Shown here: positions 32,881-43,599 of the stretch, in pieces
Layout: every line of letters begins with the position of its first letter
Numbering within the stretch: the first letter of the stretch is position 1
Source of the DNA: Lunularia cruciata
Lineage: Eukaryota > Streptophyta > Marchantiopsida > Lunulariales > Lunulariaceae
Reading direction: 5' to 3'
DNA: 64,000 bases
Assembly: GCA_948567375.1 (NCBI GenBank)
Contig: OX419757.1
Location: 57,223,665 to 57,287,664 of the forward strand
Position numbers and translations under genes: made by a program
Notes under the pieces: model-generated
Seen by the model: the letters and a program-made list of their open reading frames with translations, nothing else
Databases searched by the model: none
What the model was told of the DNA's origin: nothing

Positions 32881-33800
32881 AAGTCCAGAGTGCACAACTT
32901 GATGGACAAATTCTTGAGAATTTGAAGGATGTCGTGGATGAGTTTCAAGATATCTTTCCCGATGATCTACCTTCAGGATTACCACCAAAAAGGCGAGTAG
33001 ATCACAAAATTGAGGCACTCTCGGGGAAGACACCTCCTTGTAAGGCCCCATATTGCCTATCACCTCATGAGTTGGAGGAGTGTAAGACTCAAATTGAGGA
33101 GATGCTGCAGAAAGGGTTCATCCAACCTAGCGTATCACCATATGGAGCCCTATCTTGTTTGTGAAGAAGAAGGATGGTACAATGCGCATGTGCATAGACT
33201 ATCAGGGTCTCAATCAACAAACAATGAAGAACAAATACCCCTTACCTTGCATGGATGACCTATTTGATCAATTCTATGGAGCGAGATACTTCACCAAACT
33301 GGACTTGCGGAGCGGTTACAATCAAATCCAAATTGTAGAGGAAGATGTGTACAAAACTACCTTTTGAACTAGGTATGGCCACTTTGAGTATCTTGTGATG
33401 CCTTTTGGCCTCACCAATGCACTTGCCACTTTCATGAGTCTAATGAATGACATATCTTGTCCATACTTGGATAGCTCTGTTATCGTCTTCTTGGATGATA
33501 TCTTAGTATATAGTAGCACAATGTCAGAACACAAACAACATCTATAAGAGGTCCTCCAGATTCTAAGACAGAATCAATTGTACGCCAAAATCTCAAAGTG
33601 TGAGTTTGGCAAGTCTGAAGTAGACTACTTGGGGCATAGAGTAAGTGCAGAGGGCATTCAAGTATTGATAGATAAAATAGAGGTCATTCAAAAATGGAGT
33701 GCCCCAGAAGATCAGACTCAACTTAAGAGCTTCTTGGGGTTGACGGGATTCTATCGTAGATTTGTCAAGGACTTCTCCAAGATTGCATAGCCTTTAACAA
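32859..33800 (+). pseudogene. B2 reverse transcriptase
   Basis: Readings: FPDDLPSGLPPKR, APYCLSPHELEE, SPYGAL, then a frameshift near 33155. Then [43 protein letters not shown], and a TGA stop at 33366-33368. [10 protein letters not shown] (active site 33488-33499) and [18 protein letters not shown] follow. The catalytic aspartates are intact. Confidence 0.9.
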
Positions 33801-34330
33801 CACTACTTGGCAAGGGGAAGAAGTGGACATGGGGAACTACATAAGAGTTTTTCAAGAATTGAAGGCCGCCTTGCTACATGCACCAATCTTGAAGTGGTAT
33901 GACCCAAAACGTCCAATCAAGTTGGCTATAGATGCATCAAGCGTAGCAATAGGAGTAGTCCTACAACAAGAGTGGCATGACGGATGGCATCCAATTGCAT
34001 ATTTCTCTCAAAAGTTGTTACCGGCAAAGTGCAACTACCACACCACAAAACAAGAAGAGGTGGCCATCGTTCTAGCAACCAAGCATTAGAAGCACTCTTT
34101 GGGCGAGAAGGCATTTGTAGGAGAGACAGACCACAAACCTCTAGTCTACCTTGAGACGCAGAAGGATCTATCTCATTGCTAAATTTGGTGGGTAGAGTGG
34201 CAACAACGATTCAACATGACAATCACCTATGTGGAAGGTAAGAAGCAACTTGCAGATGCATTCACCCGCATGCCAATGGCAAACAACTTGGTGGCAGAGG
34301 TTAAGATAAACCCTGAATTCTGGCCAGAGA
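33801..34330 (+). pseudogene. B2 RNase H
   Basis: Landmarks are KLAIDASSVAIGVVLQQEW, HPIAYFSQKL, KQEEVAIVLATKH then a stop, GETDHKPLVYL and KKQLADAFTRM. All four acidic positions can be located. Confidence 0.85.
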
Positions 34331-34800
34331 TTCTGGCTGCTACAAAAACTGATCCACAGATTGTAGAAGCGCAATCATCCAAAGGTGTCACCAACACCCA
34401 AGGACTCACCTTTTGGGATGGCAGATTATGGATCCCAAATGTCCCAAAATTATGCACCATCATTCTAGTAGAATGTCGTGATTTGGCCATTGTAGCTCAT
34501 GTCGGAGTAGACAAGACCTTGGATGCAGTCAAGCGCCATTACTATTGGCCCAAGATGAGCAACAACGTGATGGACTACGTGCGTAGCTGCCTAATTTGTC
34601 AACAGAACAAAGCTTCTAATCAAGCTCTTGCAGGGCTCCTTCAACCTCTCCCCACTCCTACCCAACGTTGGGAACAAGTGAGTACGGATCTCGTCTCTAA
34701 ATTACCCAAGACCACCTTAGGGTTTGATTCCATTGTGGTCTTTGTGGACCGGCTCAACATGGAGTTCAATGTTAGGGATCAAGTGTGGCTATCAACAACC
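34331..34800 (+). pseudogene. B2 integrase N-terminus with catalytic core deleted
   Basis: An open frame from 34216 contains the HHCC region (AHVGVDKTLDAVKRHYYW, then CLICQQ). The first catalytic Asp lies in STDLVSKLPKTTLGFDSIV. At VFVDRLN the sequence jumps to MEFNVRDQVWLS, which normally lies after the core. The second Asp and the Glu are therefore missing, by an in-frame internal deletion. Confidence 0.88.
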
Positions 34801-35215
34801 AACCTCACATAAGTTGGACCTTGTAAGCTCAGACCTCGTTTTATTGGGCCTTTCTTGATTCTTCGTCGCATCGGTGCTGTGCCCTATCACCCTGAGCTAC
34901 CACCACACATGAAGATCCATCCAATGTTCCATGTCTCCCTATTATGAAAATATGCTCCCCGATCAGGCCAGGGTCATTCCACACAAGATATTCGACCTTG
35001 TCCAACACTCATTGATGGCACAAAGGAATATGAAGTGGAGTAGATTATCCAAAAATGTATGCGTGGTACTCGCCATCCACGAATGGAATATCTAGTACAA
35101 TGGAAGGGTTACCCCCTCTATGAAGCAACCTGGGATCCCGTTGCCAATTTGGCACATGCACCGGTGTTGACGCAAGCATTTGAGCAACAATTGCACAACG
35201 AGGACGTTGCATCTT
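34801..35215 (+). pseudogene. B2 integrase C-terminus and chromodomain
   Basis: After a stop at 34810, the reading goes through [20 protein letters not shown], a GPY/F module, to HPMFHVSLL. It then reaches a chromodomain, MEYLVQWKGYPLYEATWDP (35086-35142), with its aromatic cage residues largely in place. Chromodomains recognise methylated H3 and mark this family as a chromovirus. Confidence 0.9.
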
Positions 35216-35229
35216 AAAAGGAGAGAGGT
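35216..35229 (+). other. Polypurine tract of B2
   Basis: AAAAGGAGAGAGGT directly before the 3' LTR. Confidence 0.75.
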
Positions 35230-35230
35230 A

Positions 35231-35964
35231 TGTAATACCAAGAGCTACCCATATGATTTAGATGTGAAATTTGGTTTGGTAACATCTAGAATGATGTTAT
35301 ACATGATGGTCAAAATAGATAAGATAGAAGTATCACCAAAAGAGTACTTCTACTAATAGGGCAGAAACCGAAATAGACTTGAGAACCTTAGAACCAATAG
35401 CTAGACATATGATTTAAAGGTGAGAATTGGTTTGGTAACATCTAGAAGGATGTTACACATGATGGATTAAACAGATCAGAAAGAGGTATCACCAAAAGGG
35501 GACTTCTACTAAGAGAGTAGGAACCAAAATATGCCTGAAATCTTTGAAGGCAATTTTGGAGGCCTAAACAGATGAATTTGGCCTTGAAAATGTGCAGATT
35601 GCCCCCCAACAAAGGAAATTTTGGCCTTCCCTCCCCCTTGCTTCATCTCATCGAGAGCTTTCCAACGATACCTTATGTGATTATGAGATTCCTACAAGAA
35701 GATTCCCTAAAAGATTCCCTCCGGTCAAAGCTTGTTTGACCAACCAAATAGGACCTAGACCAGACATGTCACCCATCCAAGTAAGTAATCCAAGGGTGGA
35801 GCTTGCTGACATGTCACCTATCTGTGTCCTTAATCCTATGGTGGAGCTTCCTTAGAGGAGATCCTCTTTGTCTGTATAATAAAGAGAAGGTGCTCCTTTG
35901 GGGCATTTAATGTTTACATGTGAAATTTGTGTTTTCTCTCTTCTCTTGTCCTCGGAGTATTACA
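35231..35964 (+). repeat. 3' LTR of B2
   Basis: 734 bp, TGTAATACCAAGAGC ... GGAGTATTACA. It contains a tandem duplication with a period of about 156 bp (ACCAAGAGCTA at 35237, ACCAATAGCTA at 35393) that the B1 LTRs lack. Confidence 0.93.
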
Positions 35965-36480
35965 TTCCTAACAAGTAGATGGAATGGGGAGTGGTTGAAG
36001 GAGTCCACTTAGTTTCTAGTTATTGGCCTTGTTGCATTGGTAGCTCTCACACAATCAGACAAACTCTCAAATATCTTGTGCCATGTTGGGCCACCACCAT
36101 TGGTGTTGGAGTGTACCCAAGGTCTTATCCACACCCATGTGACCAACAAGTGGTAAATCATGGGCTTCTTGAAGGCACAAAAGTTGGAGATCACCTTTGG
36201 TTGGAACATAGATTTGGTCCTCATGGAATAGAAGGCCTTCCTTGAAGGACAAGGTGTTGTACTCCTTATTGCATGCTGCAAGATGACCTTATACCATTTA
36301 TAAGAATGGATCTTGTTGTAGAGTTTTCCTAAACTCAGTTTGGACTTTGGAATCGAATGACATTGTCATAATTGCTATTGTGATGAGAGGAATAGACTTC
36401 AAATCAGATTGTCATGATAGGGCATCAGGGATGACATGGAACCAACCGGGTTTGTACTCAAGTTTGATTTCAAACAACTT
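35965..36480 (-). pseudogene. A2 integrase zinc-binding region
   Basis: A minus-strand frame (36252 to 36067) holds KEGLLFHEDQIYVPTKG, AHDLPLVGHMGVDKTL and QWWWPNMAQDI. These are the H-H part and the tryptophan-rich end of the H2C2 domain. It belongs to the integrase cut off at 19334; B2 lies between the two parts. Confidence 0.82.
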
Positions 36481-36990
36481 TAGTTGTTCCTCCCATCAAT
36501 GATATCAACTCTTCATGTGTTCCAAATATAATGTCTGCAACAAGGGCTTGTGATTTATTGGCATGACCACTTTTTTCCCCAAGAGATAATGCCTCCATAC
36601 CTTGGTGGCATATACCATAACTAATTGTTCTTGATCCCAAGTAGAGGAATTCCCTTCTATTGTATTGAGTCTATGGGACACAAAGGAAATGGGATGCAAT
36701 CAATCGATGAATTCTTGTTGCAACACAACTCCAATTGCAAAGTTAGAAGCATCAAAATCAACCACACATGATAGTTGAAGATCATATGGTTGAAGAATTG
36801 GTCTTGAAGACACCATATGTTTTAGCTTTTGGAATGCTTCTTCATGCTTGTTGGTCCATTGAAAGCTAGAGTTCTTCCCCAAGAGATTGGTCAATGGTGC
36901 AGCCACAAGTGCATAATAGTGGATAAACCATTGGTAAAAATGATTGATCAAACAAGTCATCAATTTGAGGCAAGGGATATGCATTTTTCA
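36481..36990 (-). pseudogene. A2 RNase H
   Basis: Minus strand: VVDFDASNFAIGVVLQQEF (first Asp), then a frameshift near 36700 to HPISFVSHRLNTIEGNSS, WDQEQLVMVYATKVWRHYL and INHKPLLQTL (Asp changed to Asn). Preceding it are [10 protein letters not shown] and EEAFQKLKHMVSS from the RT connection. Confidence 0.85.
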
Positions 36991-37225
36991 CTGTTTGTTT
37001 ATTAAGCCCACGGTAGTTGATATAGAAATGAATTACTCCACCCTTCTTTGGAACAAATAGTAATGGTGTTCCCCAAGGAGATGTACTATATTGTATGAAA
37101 TCCTTCTCCAACAAATCTGTAAGTGTTGTCATAACTCCTCCAACTCCTTTGGTGAGAGCCAATAGATTGGTCTCCTCATTGGAGTACTCCCTAGCAATAA
37201 CTCAATCTTGAAGGGCATACCACAA
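36950..37225 (-). pseudogene. A2 reverse transcriptase with active site deleted
   Basis: Minus strand: [51 protein letters not shown] and [11 protein letters not shown]. The sequence then jumps to a [15 protein letters not shown] segment from after the palm. The region carrying FLDD, present in A1, is gone. N-terminal RT sequence continues left of the solo LTR only in part. Confidence 0.85.
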
Positions 37226-38060
37226 TATAATATTTCAAGGACAAGAGAACTCTTCAAGAGAGATACAAGAGAGAAAACATGCATTTCACACTCAATCCTC
37301 CGATGCCCCAAAGGAGCACCTTCTCTTTATTATATGGCCAAAGAGGATCTCCTCCAAGGAAGCTCTACCTTAGGATTAGGTACATGGATAGGTGACCTAT
37401 CAGGAAGCTCCACCTTTAGAATAATTTCTTGGATGGGTGACATGTTAGTCTTGGTCCCATCTGGTTGGTCAAACAAACTTTGACCAAAGGGAATCTTTTA
37501 CAGAATCTTCTTGTAGGAATCTCAAAATCACGTGGGTGAGGTGCCATTGGAAATCTCTTGGCAAGACAAACCAAGGGGAAGGAAGGCCATCCTTTCCTCC
37601 ATTTGGGAAGGAGGGCCAAAATGGAGGAAAGGCGGATTGAAAAGGAAAGGTAGGGAAAGGCGTAAACCCTAAACCTCCCATTCTAGGAGGAGGGGAGGAG
37701 GGGGGGAGGCCTAATTCATCCATTTAGGCCTCCAAAATTGCCTCTAAAGTTTCTATTCCTATTTTGGCTTTTGCCCTATTAAGAGAAGTGCTTTTATGAT
37801 GATACCTCTATCTAATCTATGTTCTAAATCATGTGTAACATCCTTCTAGATGTTACCATCCCAAGTTTCACCCCTAGATCATATGCCTAGCTATTGATTC
37901 TATAGTTTCAAAGCATGTTTCAGTTTTTGGCCTATTAGTAGAAGTACTTTTTTGGTGATAACTCTATTTGATCTACTTACTCCATCATGTATAACATCCT
38001 TCTAGATGTTACCAAACCAAATTTCATCTTTAGTTCATCTATCTAGCTATTGGTATTACA
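37226..38060 (-). repeat. Solo B LTR in A2
   Basis: 835 bp; minus strand begins TGTAATACCAATAGCTAG and ends in a mutated ATATTATA. Flanks 37221-37225 and 38061-38065 are both CACAA, a perfect TSD. No internal B sequence remains, so LTR-LTR recombination removed it. It has the long, duplicated 5' part. Confidence 0.93.
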
Positions 38061-38065
38061 CACAA

Positions 38066-38466
38066 TTAGAGGGTAATTGGGTAGATCATTTAGATCATTC
38101 AGAAACACATCCGTAAACTCTTAAACTATTTGATCAACCATTGCTTGATGAGGCTCCTACCTCTCCTCAAATTCTCCTTGTGCAATTGGCTTGATCCATC
38201 CCGCAAAAAAAAACTTATCTTCTTGCAAAGCTTGCTCTATGGATACTTCATTGATAAACTTCCCATGTAGTGACTCATCACTCTTCAAAGCTTGCTCCAT
38301 GGTTTTTTTTCCTAACAAACTTCCTATCTTGGGACTCATCTCTCTTCAAAGCTTGCCCTATGGTTACCTTCTTGACAAACTTCCCATCTTGGGACTAGCT
38401 ATTCTTATGTGTCTTACTTAGAGGTGCCAGAAAACCTAATTAGAAATTTCTACCTTGATGTTGTAC
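38066..38466 (-). pseudogene. A2 spacer between protease and RT
   Basis: Minus strand contains MVDQIV, as in A1 6526, and a region with three AAGCTTGCTC(T/C)ATGG repeats (38228-38390, plus strand reading), seen once in A1 near 6430. Decayed linker. Confidence 0.6.
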
Positions 38467-38847
38467 TTAAATTTGTCGTCGGTTGCAATCAAATTGAACC
38501 TTATGACATTCAAGCCAAGGCAAACCCAAAATGATATCATAATGTAGAGGTGTCACTATAAACCTCATACACTCCAAACACTCCTTTCCAATCCTCAATG
38601 TAATAGGATGTGAGGTACAAAATCCAAAACCTTTTCTACCATCCGCCATCATTAATTTGCTTCTCATTATTAGTTTGATAGGAATATGTAATTCCTTTGC
38701 TAATTGCATGGACATGCAATTATTTGAAATTCTAAAATCAACCAAAATCCTACAACCCAAATCAAATATCATACCTTGCAAGTGAAGCAAACTTGCATAG
38801 GTTGAGCCTTTGATCCCATTGGAACTAATCAAGTTCCTAACAAGCAA
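38467..38847 (-). pseudogene. A2 protease
   Basis: 126-residue frame: CRILVDFRISNNCMS (DSG changed to DFR) and DIILGLPWLECHKVQFD. Asp is kept. Better preserved than the A1 copy. Confidence 0.85.
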
Positions 38848-40006
38848 CTTGAAATCTTCTACTAGGATTTGTGGTTTCCTTGATCAATGTGCTCCATAGA
38901 CTCCACTTGGGCAATTTGTTGAGGTCACACATTCTTAAGTGGACATTCAGAAATATGATGTCCAACTTGGCAATAATAAAAACAACCACTATTTTTTTGT
39001 AATCTTTCTGTATCCATTGTACCAAGTGGTCTCCATTGCATAACATCAATCTCAATTGGTGTTGGTTCCTCCACTTGTGCATAGTGTACTAGTAGGTTTT
39101 GTGTAGGTTGAGGTTGAGATCAAAGAATCAAAGTGCTCAACCAACTACATGGCTTCTTCCACATTTTGTGGCTCTCGCATGGTAATCTCCAATTTGGTTT
39201 GTAACTTCAAGCCCCTCATGAATTAATCCTGAATTTCATGTTCTTGTATATCTGGAATCCACATGATGATTTTCTAGAATTACATGATATAGCTCATTAT
39301 AGAGCCAAGTTGTTTCAACTTTGCCAACTTATCTTGTGCGGCTTGTGTGGCATTTATAGCTTGAAATTGACCAAGTATTGCATTCTTGAATTCCATCCAT
39401 GTCAAGATTGCTATAACAATTTGAGTTCAACTCGCTCCACTTGAAATTGCCACCAAAGTTTTGCCATGCCATCTAATTGGCTAGAAGCCAAGGGAATCTA
39501 TTTCCATTCATCTTGAAGATTGGTAGCTTCAAAGTAATGTTTGCAGTCAAACATAAAATTCTCCACTGTACTCGTGAGATTCTTGCTTTCAAACACCTTG
39601 AGTTTTGGAAATCAAATTCTATCTTCTCCATCTCAAATTGGTGCTCTCTCTTTGTGTTCTTGTCATTGATGGTCTCGTTCATCCAACAATCGCGTAAGGT
39701 GCTCAATTTGTTGTTGCATAGCAATGATAATGTCAGGTATTGCTGCCATGGCTACTACTCTATCCCACTACTCCCAATTTATCTAATTTATTAACACATA
39801 GATGTAGCATGTCCACCGTTCTCCATAAGTTACAACCGGAAGTATAAAGGATTCCTCAAACAAGATTATCACATGCAAAAAGTCCTGCCCAAAGCGTGAG
39901 GTGATTAATTGTGTGAAATGATGCTTGGGTAGTACTTGGACACACAAATTGTAATGGTTTGGTGGAAATGGATTTGGTGGTCCATAAATTCCATCCATCT
40001 ATTCCT
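38848..40006 (-). pseudogene. A2 gag remnant
   Basis: The minus-strand zinc-knuckle relic CFYYCQVGHHISECP (38950-38995) has one extra residue between the first cysteines. Upstream are FMRGLKLQTKLEI and VEEAM-LVEHFDSL (39110-39230), matching A1 5540-5670. The rest (39240-40006) is stop-rich. Confidence 0.7.
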
Positions 40007-40018
40007 GCTTTGATACAA
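40007..40018 (-). other. Primer binding site of A2
   Basis: GCTTTGATACAA on plus, TTGTATCAAAGC on minus, next to the 5' LTR; initiator-Met type with changes, like A1. Confidence 0.75.
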
Positions 40019-40019
40019 A

Positions 40020-40445
40020 TGTAAAAGACCAAGACCAAGGAGAGAAATAGGAGAATGGAAGATCGCATTGGGACACTTGATTGTGAGTAAACTCCAAATG
40101 CCTAGCATGATCTTTTGTTCTAATATATATAAGGAGCATGCAAAGCTCTTGAGAAGCCTCTCAAGAAGCTTCTTTGAGCCAATTTCTTGGAGTGCAAGCC
40201 AAGTTAACCGAGAAGCTTCTCAAGAAACTTTTTTCTAGAAGCTGCCTACTTGGCTTGCAAGTTAAGCTAGTTGGAAGTTTCTAAAAGCTTCCTTTTAGAA
40301 GCTATTTACTTGGGATGCAAGCTAAGCTAGCCAGGAAACTTCCAAGAAGCTTCTTAGATACTTTTGGAATATTATAGGCTAATTTGGCCTATTTTCTATT
40401 TTGTTAGCCCTTACTAACTTTGTTGCTAAACTCCATATTGTTACA
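40020..40445 (-). repeat. 5' LTR of A2
   Basis: 426 bp, plus strand TGTAAAAGACC ... TTACA, followed by the CTATC TSD. Shorter than the A1 LTRs because part of the GAAGCTTC subrepeat array is missing. Confidence 0.92.
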
Positions 40446-40450
40446 CTATC

Positions 40451-40989
40451 TCTTCCATTTTGAGAATTCCACTATGCATCCATCACATATACCAAAATAT
40501 GCCTCACTCATACATGAAGTTTATGTCTCTCAATCACCTCTCTTCTTAGTGTCTCCTCTTCTCATTGTTTTTATGCACTACAATGTCCAAGTCTTGCATT
40601 GTATATTTTGCTTTATGGATTTATCACTAATCTCACATTATGCATAAAGTATATCTTGGTTATTGATCATATATATTTCATGAGTTTTGGATAACATGTT
40701 CCCTAGAACAACTTTTCCTCTCATCTTCCTATATCCATTTCATAATTCAAAACCAAAGTATACATAATTGAAAACCAAAGGATAAAATATTTGAAATATA
40801 TAAAATAAAACTCATCATAATATAAAAATAAAACCAATCATAATCCAAATGTTTGCAACTATACAATACCAAGGTATGGCCTACATGCTACATGCTACCT
40901 AGGCTGCATACTCTAAAGCATCATGAAATTGCCAATATAGGGTGGGTTTAAGGAAGAAAGGACTATAGAACCACATCCATCTCTTCTTA
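40451..40989. other. Host DNA, nothing recognised
   Basis: AT-rich, with AAACCAAAGTATA / AAACCAAAGGATA short repeats near 40750-40800. No coding signal. Confidence 0.5.
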
Positions 40990-41760
40990 TGATGTTGCAT
41001 CTAGGGCTCAAAAAAGGCTGTTCTTAGATGCTCATTTGGATCTGAATTATAGTCACTAAAATAACATAAGGTCCACTCCTCCTCTAGAAAGGTAATAACA
41101 TGTGTAGAGACTCTAAATCTATCTAGAAGAGCTATGTGTCTATCTAATAAGGAGGTGGATGAAGCAATAGGTGTATCAAGAGGAGAAAATCTCAACAGAT
41201 GTATACTCCATGAGGATGGTTTCTATCATAAGGAAGAGCATCGCTATCTACAATCAATATATCTTTGAGAGATAAACCCAAGAAAGTAATTGCATTGTAA
41301 GTTCTGACCATGAATTCTCTATACTTATCAATAGATCCAATGTCTCTGGATGGCAAGCCATCAGCCATGAACCCATGCATACTCTAGATGGTAGAAAACC
41401 TTGATCCCACATAGATTACAATAGAACTTCTCCTTGCTTCTTTTGACCACTAGTCCAAAGGATAACCTCAAAGTGTGTGCTACAATACTCCATGAACTCA
41501 CTCACACTAGGATGTAGAATATACCATAAAGCACCATTTCTCTATAACGCCGCCACCCTCTCTTACTAGTCTTTGCATACCAATCCAAGAATGGAGGGAA
41601 TAGAAGTCTAATAAGATCTTTCAAGTCAACCAAACAACATACATCCAATTTATAATCCTTCTTTTTTTTCAAATTGGTATGGAAAAGCATGAATAAGTTG
41701 AATACTCTAGATATGCTCATCCTTTGTCTAAGCTTGGCAAGCCTCAATACCACATCATGG
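40990..41760 (-). pseudogene. FCP1/NIF-like phosphatase domain remnant
   Basis: Minus-strand pieces read HPSVSEFMEYCSTHFEVILW then TSGQKKQGEVLL, a stop and SMWDQGF (41510-41390). After a frame change they read GLSLKDILIVDSDALPYD followed by HPHGVYI (41270-41190). The order and wording resemble the FCP1 homology fold (RPxxxEFLxxCxxxFEVxxWTS ... KDxLIVDDSP ... NxIxI), a HAD-type phosphatase acting on phosphoproteins such as RNA polymerase II tail. The first catalytic DxD motif is not visible. Stops and frameshifts show decay. This may be a real host gene remnant. Confidence 0.45.
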
Positions 41761-42052
41761 AAAATCTACTTCATCTCTTGAACCCACAAAGCCTCGTGGT
41801 ATGTACCTCTAAAGCACAAAGGGGTGGCAAGATTATCACTTGTGCAAGGTCTCCAAGACACAATATCCTCTACTATATGCAAAAAAGACTCCTTCCTTGG
41901 CCTGCCTATGAGAGTCAACAAAGTTTGACTTGCACTAGTGGCTTGCTCAACCCCAAACCAAAGAAAGTGAAGTTTGAGTAGCTCTAGTCTCACAATTTCT
42001 ACAAGTAGTGGTAGTGCTGGTGGTAGTAGCGCTAGTCTCACTAATGTGATAC

Positions 42053-42787
42053 TATAATACCAATAGCTAGACATATGATCTGTTAATGAAATTTGGTTTG
42101 GTAACATCTAGAAAGATGCTATACATGATGGACTAAATAGATCAGATTAAGATATCACCAAAAGAGTACTACTAATAGGGCAAAAACCAAAACAGACTTG
42201 ATAACCTTAGAACCAATAGCTAGACATATAATCTAGAGGTGAAATTTGGTTTTGGTAATATCTGAAAGGATGTTATACATGATGGACTAAATAAATTAGA
42301 AAGAGGTATCACCAAAAGGGTACTTGTCCTAATAGGTAGAAACCAAAATGTGCCTGAAATCTTTGTCAATTTTGGAGATCTAAACGGATGAATTAAGCCT
42401 AAAAAATATGCAAATTCCCCCCCCATGGAGGAAATGCTAGTCTTTGCTCCCTTTTGCTTTGTCTTGTTGAGAGCTTTCCAATGGTACTCACCCATAAAAT
42501 TTGGAGATTCCTTCAAGAAGATTCCCTAAAGATTCACTCCGGTCAAAGATGGGTTGACCAACTAGATAGGATCAAAACCAACAAGTAACCCATGCATGCA
42601 ACCAATATAAGGGTAGAGCTTGCTTACAGGTTACCAATCCATATATCTGATCCAAGGGTGGAGCTTCCTTTAGAGGAGTCCCCTTTGCTATATAATACAA
42701 TCAAGGTGCTCCTTTGGGACATCAAAGTTTGAATGTGAAACTTGTGTTTTCTCTTTTGTGTCTCTCTATTATCCTTGGAACATTACA
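42053..42787 (+). repeat. Solo B LTR
   Basis: 735 bp, TATAATACCAATAGC ... GGAACATTACA. Flanks 42048-42052 and 42788-42792 are both GATAC, a perfect TSD. Duplicated subtype; TATA box at 42689-42696. Confidence 0.94.
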
Positions 42788-43051
42788 GATACCCACCCAA
42801 AGGTGAAGTCTGAGTTTGAGTACCTCAAATCTCACAATCTATATCCCTTGTTCCATGAGTCCCCATATCCAAAACTGAGGATGAATCTTTATGAGATCTT
42901 ACTCCATGATCCCTAAACCCTACCCCACCACAATCATCATGTACATGGTTGGTGGTTTGAGTACCCACATCAATGTGACAAAATTGCCAAGGGAAGCATA
43001 TCATCTCTACTTCTAACCACTTGGTTGCCTCCTTGCAAGCATCCTTATACG

Positions 43052-43583
43052 TGTAATACTTTGATGGTAGGAGAACTCTCCAAGAGAGATACAAGAGAGA
43101 AAACACAAGCTTCACACTCAATACTCTAATTCCCCAAAGGAGCATCTTCTCTTTATTATTTACCAAAGAGGATGATCCACTCAAAGAAAGCTCTATCTTT
43201 ATATTAGTTGCTTGGATGGATGACATGTTGGTCCTTGTCCTATCTGGTTGGTCAAACAAGTTCAACCAAAGAGAATCTTCCTATAAGAATCTCATAATCA
43301 CATGAGTGAGGTACCATTTGAAAGCTCTTAATGAAACAAACCTAAGGGAAGGGAGGGGGGAGGATAAAAGAACTCAAACATATTTTCAAGGTCTAATTCA
43401 TCCATTTAGACTTCCAAAATTGACTCTAAAATTTTCAGGCTATTTTGAGCTCTTGCATTATTAGTAGTACTCTTTTGGTGATACTTCTATCTAATCTACT
43501 TAGTCCACCATATACAACATCCTCTCAGATGTTACCAAACCAATTTTCACCTCTAGATAATATACCTAACTAATAGTATTACA
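43052..43583 (-). repeat. Solo B LTR, reverse
   Basis: 532 bp, plus strand TGTAATACTTTG ... AGTATTACA. Flanks ATACG and ATATG agree in four of five bases. Short subtype without the 156-bp duplication. Confidence 0.88.
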
Positions 43584-43599
43584 ATATGCAAGCATAAGA

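Larger units (their letters stand above)
19335..35964 (+). mobile_element. Chromovirus B2 nested in A2, itself hit twice
   Basis: The 3' LTR is 35231-35964. The 5' LTR is spread over 19335-19937, 20555-20622 and 30575-30649 because a solo C LTR and element D1 inserted into it. The flanks TTCCC and TTCCT are a nearly perfect TSD. Internal region 30650-35230 has a perfect primer site, gag, protease, RT, RNase H, integrase N-part and chromodomain, but the integrase catalytic core is deleted. B2 without inserts is about 6.1 kb. Confidence 0.93.
17803..40445 (-). mobile_element. Chromovirus A2 (reverse), split by B2 and a solo B LTR
   Basis: This is the same family as A1 but reversed. LTRs lie at 17803-18238 (3') and 40020-40445 (5'), with the polypurine tract beside the first and the primer site beside the second. 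The flanks 17798-17802 and 40446-40450 are both CTATC, a perfect TSD across 22.6 kb. Removing B2 (19335-35964) and the solo LTR (37226-38060) leaves about 5.2 kb. Integrase is cut by B2. The RT palm with its active site is deleted, and the integrase Glu is changed, so the copy is dead. Confidence 0.93.
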
